The notes below the pieces were generated by a model. It saw only the letters and a list, made by a program, of their open reading frames with translations, did no database searches and was not told the origin of the DNA. 64,000 bases of DNA from Panonychus citri (taxonomy: Eukaryota > Arthropoda > Arachnida > Trombidiformes > Tetranychidae), in NCBI RefSeq assembly GCF_014898815.1, contig NW_026515543.1, positions 1,798,001 to 1,862,000 on the forward strand, read 5' to 3'. This document shows, one piece after another, positions 55,901 to 64,000 of the stretch. The stretch's first letter is position 1, and the number at the start of each line of letters is the position of its first letter. The position numbers and the translations under genes were made by a program.

Positions 55901-58900
55901 AACAATTAACACCGATATAAAAAATAACAGTTACAATTAGTACTTAACCAGAAACAATTAAGACAATCAATTGGTGTAAACAAAAAATTTCATCATTTTT
56001 TTTTGTCTCATCTTCTTGATTCTTGCCTGCTTATTAACCTAAATTGAAATCTAATTAACTAATTGCTGGTTGGTATATCAATTGAAGTCACTTCATTGTT
56101 AAAGTTAATTGCTAATGAGAAAAAAAAATTACAAGACCTTAATTTGATTAAATCAATTGTAGTTAACATATGTTGATGACTTGAAGTCTGTAATCAACAT
56201 GATCATGATTAAAGCAAATTATAATTATATTGAACAATTAACTAACTTTCCCAATCGATTAACTAATTTTTTCTTTCTCTCTTGATTATAATTAATAATA
56301 GATAAGTAATTTAATTAGCCATTAGCAATTTGTACAAGTTAAATATACGAAATGTAATTAATCAATAATCAGAATCTCTAACCAGTAACATGATAATACT
56401 CAATTTTTGACTGTTGATTAGTTGATTAATTTAGATTAACAATTAACATGGAAAAATAATTTCTTCTTATTTTTTCTGTTTGATTTTCTCTATTGATATT
56501 TGATTGTCAATATTGTTGAACAATCAATTTTAAATTGTAATTGTTATAGTCTAAAATCGAGGTTAGGATTCGTATCGTTGGGACTGATTCCTGGAACGGA
56601 AAACAAGCCAAACCTTATCAAGGATCTCAGGTTACAATTAAGAAACAATCAGATGATAATATTCAAGTTTCGCCTCACCCATTGGATAAACTAGAAAATA
56701 GAACCGGCATTTCATCAACAATCAACTCAACGATTGAGAGTAAATTGTTAACCACTCCTAGATCATCATTATCATCTTCATCTTCATCTTCCTCCTCTAA
56801 TGGTATTGAAGATTCACCTGAAAATAACAGGATTAACAATCGTAACAATAATAACAATCGTTATGATGATGATAATGGAGAGAGTAAAGATAATGGGAAT
56901 AGTATTGAAATGGTCAACAACATTGACCAACCAACTGTTGACCATTCACAGATTCACCATTTACTCCGTGGGTCATCTGGTTATCCTGGTCTACCTGTGA
57001 ATGGACCTTCATCATCAAACCTTCTGAGATCATATCAAGGTCACGATGAGTCACTTTTTAATCCAAAATTAACTAATCCAAATTTAATCTGGCCCATTGT
57101 TGGCTTAATGTCTGTTGGTCTTGCCCTTGGTTTAAGTTGTGTTTTATTATATCAACGATATCGTCCATCGTTTTTTGATCAAACACAATCGAGTAACTTG
57201 AAAAGTTCATTTCCCGTTGATAATAATGTTAATCATCAATCTCGTTTATATAATCATCCATCTCATCCAAGAACTGGTGAACCTAAAGTCTGTGTAAACA
57301 AATCTGAATCTTCCGGAACCGGAATAAGTTCAATATCATTTTCAACCAGATCTTCAGCTGAATATGAACATTCAGCTTTTATCGGTTGGTCAGAAGATTA
57401 TGAGAAACCATTATCATCATCAACTGGACAACAACAACAACAACAAGATAATCATATTCCCTGCAATAGTAATAATAATATCGATGGACAATTGACCACA
57501 AGAGAAGAAAATTATCAAAGGGAGTGTATGGAAGGAGGAAAAGGAAGATCAATTGATGGAGAGATAAATTTATCGAATAATAAAATTTTCGATGAATGGG
57601 AATACCCTAGATCCAAGTTACGAGTAATCGACATTCTTGGTGAAGGTTTTTTCGGCAGAGTTTGGAAATGTGAAGCCTTTGACATTAAATCGCGCGAAGG
57701 AGCCTCAATTGTGGCCGTTAAAGCGCTTAAAGAAGGTGTTTCGGTAAAAGAGAGACTTGACCTGGACAATGAGTTGACCATCATGAAAAAACTGTCCACC
57801 CATCCAAATGTTGTCTCTCTATTGGGATGTTGTACAGAAAAAGAACCCAAATTTTTAATTCTAGAATATGTTCCCTTTGATAGTCTACAAACTTATCTTC
57901 GTAATCATCGGGGTAATTGTTTCTCATCACAATCAGCTGATTATTATGATAGTGATAATGTTTCACCCAAACAATTGATTCTATTTGCTTATCAAATAGC
58001 CAAAGGAATGGAACACATTGTCTCTCAAGGAGTAAGTTTATTTGATTCATTTTCTATTTTAATCTATTGTTATTATTAATGAGAACAATTAACATTTTCC
58101 TCATCTAAACTCCAATTAACCTTTTCTAATATTTTGATGATCACCAATCAAACCAGAACTTTTCTCTTTCTCTCTCCATCTCATATTCTAATAATAATAA
58201 TAATAATTAACTTACCTGATCATGTTACAATATCTTGTCTACATTAATCATTTACACAAGAATCAAATTTCCATGTGTAAACAATTAACTTAATTGGTTC
58301 TAATTGAGATTATCTTTCAACACGAACAATTGATTGTCTCTCTTTCAGATTATTCATCGAGATTTGGCCGCTCGAAACATTCTCATTGGAACTAATAAAA
58401 CGTGTAAAATAACGGACTTTGGATTTTCCCGCGAAATATCAGATGAATCAATTTACGAAAGTAAATCAGAGGTAAACAATCATATTCTTAGTTGTAATTA
58501 ACAGTAATTCGAAGCGAAAAAATCAATTATCAAAAGTTTCTCACTTTCTAATTATCTTATTCATCTCATTAGGGTCGATTACCGATTCGTTGGATGGCCC
58601 CTGAGGCATTAAAGGAATACATTTTCTCGGTGAAAAGCGATGTCTGGTCATTTGGTGTTCTTCTTTGGGAAATAGTGACCCTTGGGTCGACACCTTATCC
58701 CGGAATGAACACCAAGGAGGTAATGAGAAAAGTGATCAACGGTTATCGATTAGACAAACCTGATCATTGTCGCAGAGAAATGTACAATATAATGTACTAT
58801 TGTTGGGAGACAAGTTCCACCTCGAGGCCAACATTCACCGAGCTTATTGATAAACTGGATAAACTAATCGCCTCCGAAACGGATTACATTCAACTCGATA

Positions 58901-58962
58901 GATTCCCCGATCATCTTTACTACAATATCATTGACACTCCATTATCGGGTGAAAAGTTGTAA
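50336..58962 (+). CDS. Cad96Ca: Cadherin-domain receptor tyrosine kinase, Cad96Ca/Stitcher-like
   Basis: Exons 50336-50692, 55840-55890, 56550-58031, 58349-58471 and 58573-58962, all phase 0; 800 residues. The N-terminus has a hydrophobic signal-like stretch (about 17-37). One cadherin repeat follows, with ITFSISSGLYRDGSKYFTIN and TGEVKLTES in exon 1 and AGKEMYLMIIADDGHQK in the 51-bp exon 2. A long Ser/Asn-rich stretch precedes a transmembrane segment (about 315-337) and an unusually long juxtamembrane linker (about 338-490). The kinase starts near 492: GEGFFGRVWK, Lys527 in VAVKALKE, Glu544, HRDLAARN (633-640), DFG (653-655), GRLPIRWMAPEAL and VTLGSTPYPGM. The tail DYIQLDRFPDHLYYNI and LSGEKL match Drosophila Cad96Ca (Stitcher), a receptor in wound response and epidermal growth. 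Intron 1 is 5147 bp and hosts metallothionein B on the other strand. Confidence 0.93.
52049..52098 (-). pseudogene. Possible orphan EF-hand exon
   Basis: A 50-bp minus-strand segment bounded by a good acceptor (TTTGTCTATTTCCAG) and donor (GGTGAGAG). In one frame it encodes VSTNGDISLNELIVTLG, which fits an EF-hand loop and exit helix if the split first codon is Asp. No partner exon is seen on either side, and the segment lies about 55 bp from the edge of the metallothionein duplication. It may be a relic; chance is a real alternative. Confidence 0.25.
52447..52891 (-). CDS. Metallothionein-like Cys-rich protein, copy B, nested in the receptor kinase intron
   Basis: Two exons on the minus strand: 52891-52710 and 52546-52447, the same phase and exon lengths as copy A; 93 residues. 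Exon 1 looks identical to copy A. Exon 2 differs by one residue: Ala (GCC) replaces Gly (GGT) just before a Cys, through two adjacent base changes. All 26 Cys are kept. The duplicated unit carries its own upstream region, including the TGCACAC element (53108-53114) and a minus-strand AATAAA (52170-52165), so it may be independently transcribed against the host gene. Metal-binding function is inferred from Cys content. Confidence 0.85.
52936..52971. repeat. (GA)n microsatellite upstream of metallothionein B
   Basis: A GA run of about 35 bp; the equivalent place in copy A (49042-49056) has only about 15 bp, so the repeat changed length after duplication. Confidence 0.9.
53108..53114 (-). promoter_or_regulatory. 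Candidate metal-response element, metallothionein B
   Basis: Minus-strand TGCACAC, the same element as upstream of copy A. Confidence 0.35.
53220..55839. other. Remainder of receptor kinase intron 1
   Basis: No supported exon. Holds pyrimidine and purine tracts, including (CT) around 53770-53795 and (GA)n at 55226-55246. A 34-codon ATG frame at 55264-55368 has plausible codon use but no recognisable product or splice context. Confidence 0.5.
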
Positions 58963-61900
58963 AAAAAAGTAATATATTAATACATCAACAGAGAGCAATG
59001 AACAACAACAAAAAAAAGAGACACCCTGTTCATACATGTATACATAAAACACCAAGGAAGACAATTGAACCTCTCCTTCAATGATAATAACTCTGTATAT
59101 AAATAATATGATATAAATGTTATCAGAATCACTCATGTCACAATAATAATAATTTTCTCATATTATTATTAACAATCATTAGCTCATTGTGATTCTATTA
59201 ATAATGTAATACAAACTTGATATAATCAATGAATTACAATGATCAATGTTGATTGTAAAACATTGATATTTGTACTCATCTCCTTTTTTTTCATACATAG
59301 TATTTATATTATCAATAAAATCATTGATTCATTTATTTACATTGATTTTTCTGAGTATTATATTTACAGGGTGATTTCTGAATTAGTTTTTATCATTCAT
59401 GTTCAATTGGGATTCTCATTGATCACAATTATCATTTTATACCAAAAATATTAATTTTTTTCGGTCTCCATCTTAATCAATTGTGTTATTAACATTTTCC
59501 TACCTTCTAATTGTAATCTTTTAATGGTCATTTATGATTCAATTGCTGGTGGGCTGATCGATAATCAATAATAATTGCCTGGTTAATTACGGCAAAGGTT
59601 TGATTGTTCAACTAACTGTTTGTTTTTCAATTTCCATTCCAATGGGTTGAGTTAATCAAACAATCAATTTGATTTAGTTTTCTTTTTCTTTTCTTATTTG
59701 GATTTGATTATCATTCTTAACATTATAATGTCTCAGCTGATTGTCATCTTCTTTCACTGGTCATCTTTGTGTGTCCATTTATTTTCCATAAGCAAACTGA
59801 CCCATGGAAAGATTTTATTTACAAATGAAATTCACTTGATTATCTATGAGACTCGAAGGTTTTTTTTGGCTCCTTTTAACATTATCATCCTTTTATCTTC
59901 TTTCTTTTTTTCTATCGACATCATTATCATCCTCATCATCGCCATCATCATCTTACCTCAATTCTCAGCTTCCAGTTAGTAAATTAACCTCAGGCTAACC
60001 AATATAATCGAGACTCGATCTGCAAGGAAACAGATAATTTGTCTACACCTAAGGAGAGAATCAATAGAATAACGATAAAAAGAATAGAATGACTTTCAAA
60101 GAAGAATATACTGTGTTCGAAAAATAGAATTGTAAAATAATTAAGAATCAATTGTGCTCTAATTAAGAGGATAAAGAAGAGGGAAAAGATTTGGAAGAAA
60201 AAAAGATCGAAGAGAAAATGAAACAAGTGAAAAACGAGAGAAAAGTTTGAATATTGGAGTAAGAAAATTCTGGGAGTTTATCGATATTCCTGAAGATGAT
60301 TAAGATAACCCTGATGAAGAAGGTGAAGAGAAGAAGATAAGAAGAGAAAAAAGAAAGTAAAGTTAGAATAGAACTTGGGAATTGAATGTAAGCATGTTTA
60401 GAATCATTAGAAAGTGTAGTTGATATCGTGATTCGAATTCCAATTTCAACTTGAGAGTTTACTTTTGTTCTATTCTAACAATTTTCTTTTCTCATCATCA
60501 TCATCATCTTCTTCTTGATGTGTTACCTTTTCGTTCATTTGATGAATATCTTCCTTCATCTAACAACATCACTCAACGAAGAAAAAAACATCGTAGTATC
60601 ATCACTCTCATCTTCCATAGTGTCGAGTCATCTTTTCATCTTTTCATCTATTTGCTTAGTTAGTATAAATTTGGAACATCATCAGTTGAAAGAAGATGCG
60701 GAAAAATAAAGAAAGAGAGAAATCATCCCTGATCATCCGTTATCTCCATCACTATTTACCCAGAGAGAGAAAAAAAATCAACTCAATCATCAATTTGAAT
60801 AATTTTAACTTCTCATTGTTTTCATTTTACCTTCTTAATCCCGTTTATCATTTGTAAACATTATTACTTTGTATTAACAATCCTCCAATGATACAACAAC
60901 AATTTACAAATCACTAGCTGATTGTTGGTGATTTAACTTGATATCAATCTTGATTATACAATCAAAAAGATAAACAAACCAAATTGAACCAGAAATTTGA
61001 GATGAACAATTTTTTTTCTGGTTTCCTTTTGATAACCAAACTTATTATTATTATTACTTTGAGTTTGGAAAAAAAGTTTACATTAATTTAAATTGTCAAT
61101 TTGATTGTTACAATTTGATTATCATTTCAAATTTCATCTAATTTTTTGCGGTGAAAATTTTCACTATCAATCAAATGTCATTGATAAATTGTTTCTCTCT
61201 GTAGGGTGAATGAAAAAGTGATTAAGCTAAATCCGGAAATTTGATCAATTTGAAATCTAATCAGTTAATCATTTGGCCTTTTCTCTTGACTAACAATTAA
61301 ATCAAAATCCTATAACCTAAATTAGATTGTCAGGTAACAATTAGGGAGAAAAATGAAAAGGAAATTCTGGTTTCATTAATTTTTCCATATTCAGTCTAAT
61401 AATATATTCATCATTTAACTTAATCATCATCACGAAAACAATTGTAACCATTAAGGTTTTTCCAAATCATTACCATGATCATAATTAACGATTTCCTTTT
61501 CTATCAGTGATTAGATGATAATAAGAAATAATCATCATCAATATAATGATGATAATAATTTGCTATTACCGAAAATTAGTTGACAATTTGAATGTCAACT
61601 AAGACAATTTAAGGTTCATCACATTGTTTTGATTGTGATTAAATTGATTGATTGGTTAAATTTGGAAAATGATAATAAATTGTTGCTTTATTATCACCAT
61701 GATAGATATTGAATAGAAAAGATTAGAGTTAATAACAATTTCTTTGTTCAGAATCTTCTCAGAACTTTCATCTTCTTCCATTCAATTTATTCATTCTCGT
61801 TTTTTATATGTATTCACATTCTGATCATCATCATGAAATTATATTCACAGAGAGAGAGAGAGATTCTAACAATTGAATAACTAATAGAATGTGGAAGAGG

Positions 61901-64000
61901 TAAAAAAGCCATTTACCTATTAACTGAATGAGAATCAAACCTTGGAACGTGAAAGAATTGGAATTGTGAAGAGAAAAAAAAGAGAAGATGGAGAAAGAAA
62001 AGTTGAGAATGAATTGAATGATAATAGTTAAAATGTCATGGAAGAATAATAAAGAAGAAGAGAAGATGATGATGGAAGATAAAAACAAAAGGTGACTTGG
62101 TGAATGAAATAAGTCCAATCGATAAGTTCATTGGTTTGTTAATAAAAACTTTGACTTTGAAATGATGAGGATGAAGAGCTGAAAGAGAGCCAAGAGAGAG
62201 AGAGAGATGAGGACGAAGATGATGAATACAAAAAGATGATCAGGGATGAAGAAGAAGATGAATATACCTTTACATGGTTCGAAACTTGTCACGGAGGGTA
62301 TTCATTCTTGAACAATAACAACATTTTCTTTGGCAATTTTTATCCCTCAGTCGTTATAAGAGATTATATAATGAGAGTTTCCTTCCTTTTCCTTTTCCCC
62401 TCTCCATCAATTCGTTATCCTCATCTTTTTGCCGACAACACTTTTATCCTCATCTCAGAATATAATGTTATCACAATTTCCTTCCCAAAGTTATTATACT
62501 TTTTTTTGTTCACTTCAAACTCTAATAATTATCTCCATCCTCATCCAACAGAGACACTGCAATTGATTTCCTGTCTTTTTTTTAATCATCCTCATCATCA
62601 TCTGATTCCAATTGCAATTCCAGTCTCGAGATTTAATCTAATTTACTATTAATTCCTGTCTGCTGATGAAAATTGAACTTTTTTTACCGTTACAATTTCT
62701 CTTGGTTCAGTTTGTAATTTTCACTTTTCATTTAATGGTTAACATAATCTATTAATGGATTGAAGCTTGAAACAAAAACATTAACATTTAGATTATGTTG
62801 TAAATTTATTTACATCATATGAATAAGATGCAATTATTATCATGATAATCATGGTGATAATTTTCGGGATTCCTTTGTGAAATTATATTTATCATCTTGT
62901 TATCTCATATCTGAATTAACTGAGCATATGAAATGCTGTTTGTAATTCACATTCCGATGATAATTGTAAGTCAACCAAACAATTGACAACTTAATCATTT
63001 AGCTATTGAACAATTTATCCACATAAATTGTAAACCATAATCAAGATAATCTGATAGATTGATTAGTTGATTGTTGGAAAGTTTAATTTTCCCCTTAAAT
63101 TATTACTTGTCAACTAATTAATCCAACTAATTAATCACAATTTTCACAACTTTCGGGGTTCATTGATTTGATTACGGTTACACCTTTTGATTGTTATTAC
63201 TACTAAATTAACTGATTTAATAAACTTGAAATAAACTGAATGAACATAATTAGTTAATTAGTTGGTTAATTAGGGTAGACAATAAGAAAGAATAAAAAAA
63301 AACTGTCTCAACAATGATATCGAGCTTGGGAAGGGAATTCTGAACAATCTGAAGATTCTGTTTCAAATTCGGGATCGAGATAAATTTACTATCATATGAT
63401 AGATACAACAACAAGATGATGATAAGGATGATGAAGAGGAAGAGGAAGATGATGATGATGATGATGCAAAAGAAAAGGATTAAGAGAAGAGAAAGAGAAA
63501 GAGAGAGAAAAATAAATCGATCGACAAAAAGAGAGGCTTGAAAGATGCTCGAGGTTTTTGTTATATAATATTATCTTCAATTCGAACAGTATTGAGTATG
63601 GAAGGTGAAGGGTGGGGTGGGTTCAGGGTGGAAAATCACCATGATTCGTCTCAGAATGATGATGAGAAGATGAAGATGAGAATAATAGGAGGGAAAGTAA
63701 AGGGGATGAACAAGAATTACAGTTTCGAGAAGACGAGCATGAGAAAAAGAGTAACTAGTTACGACGTATCTTCCAATATTATCTTTCTCTTTTTTCATCT
63801 TCTCTTTCTCCATGAAAACTGTGACTATCACGAATGCTCCAGATAATGTTATATATTTTATAAGGAGAAAAGAAGGCAAAGATGATAAAGGAAGATAAAA
63901 GAAGATAAGAGAGAGAAGAAGGTAGAAAGAGAGAAGATGAAAACATTTCCTTAACCAAGAAACATTCTGTTCTCTGACTTGTTCACTATTCAAGACGAAC
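58963..64000. other. 3' UTR of the receptor kinase, then gene-free DNA
   Basis: AATAAA at 59314-59319 may end the kinase transcript. Beyond it I find no supported gene. Purine-rich tracts lie at 60160-60370, 61850-62250, 63400-63560 and 63640-63960. A 138-codon frame at 62236-62652 is hydrophobic/His-rich without recognisable motifs. A lone TATCGATA occurs at 60279-60286. Confidence 0.5.
59314..59319 (+). terminator. Candidate receptor kinase polyadenylation signal
   Basis: AATAAA about 350 nt after the stop codon of the Cad96Ca-like gene. Confidence 0.35.

Noticed and set aside
62236..62652. 138-codon frame near the right end
   Set aside because: Hydrophobic and His/Asn-rich without motifs; the length is reachable by chance in pyrimidine-rich DNA.

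Overview
This is eukaryotic nuclear DNA: AT-rich, with short GT-AG introns, long gene-free stretches full of (GA)n/(CT)n and (GAT)n/(ATC)n simple repeats, and animal gene families. A Cad96Ca/Stitcher-type cadherin receptor tyrosine kinase points to an arthropod. The compact introns, base composition and Cys-rich metallothioneins would suit a mite or another chelicerate, but that is an inference; nothing in the window fixes the species.

Layout. 1-1731: AT-rich DNA without genes. 1732-5343 (-): DNA/RNA topoisomerase 3-beta. 5812-13824 (-): a myocardin-related transcription factor (MRTF) with RPEL, SAP and transactivation parts, plus an unusual block of 3'-type exons duplicated in front of the RPEL exons. 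14412-15035 (+): a small RING protein resembling the RING of RFWD3 but without WD repeats, divergent from the MRTF. 15036-33264: about 18 kb in which I find no gene. 33265-35198 (+): mitochondrial asparaginyl-tRNA synthetase. 36800-38224 (+): SLC35F1/F2-like transporter. 38507-39005: a non-autonomous DNA transposon (MITE). 39036-40525 (-): atypical dual-specificity phosphatase. 42233-43162 (+): proteolipid/M6 tetraspan protein. 43811-45175 (+): AP-1 mu adaptin. 45568-48096 (+): anaphase-promoting complex subunit 4. 48546-48993 (-): metallothionein copy A. 50336-58962 (+): Cad96Ca-like receptor tyrosine kinase in five coding exons. 52447-52891 (-): metallothionein copy B, nested antisense in intron 1 of the kinase. 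58963-64000: no gene recognised.

The genes are unrelated housekeeping, signalling and trafficking genes rather than a pathway cluster. The most unusual points are: (i) the MRTF locus, where downstream exons were copied upstream of the RPEL exons with splice phases and reading frame intact, producing several R-T-x-S-L-P motifs that straddle exon junctions; (ii) a recent 1.06-kb duplication of a whole metallothionein gene, one copy now inside a receptor kinase intron; (iii) two conserved genes (topoisomerase 3-beta and NARS2) that each lack one base in a homopolymer run, which suggests sequencing or assembly errors; (iv) a MITE only 30 bp beyond the phosphatase stop codon. Exon boundaries were read by eye from splice signals, frame continuity and remembered family sequences; no alignment or database search was run.
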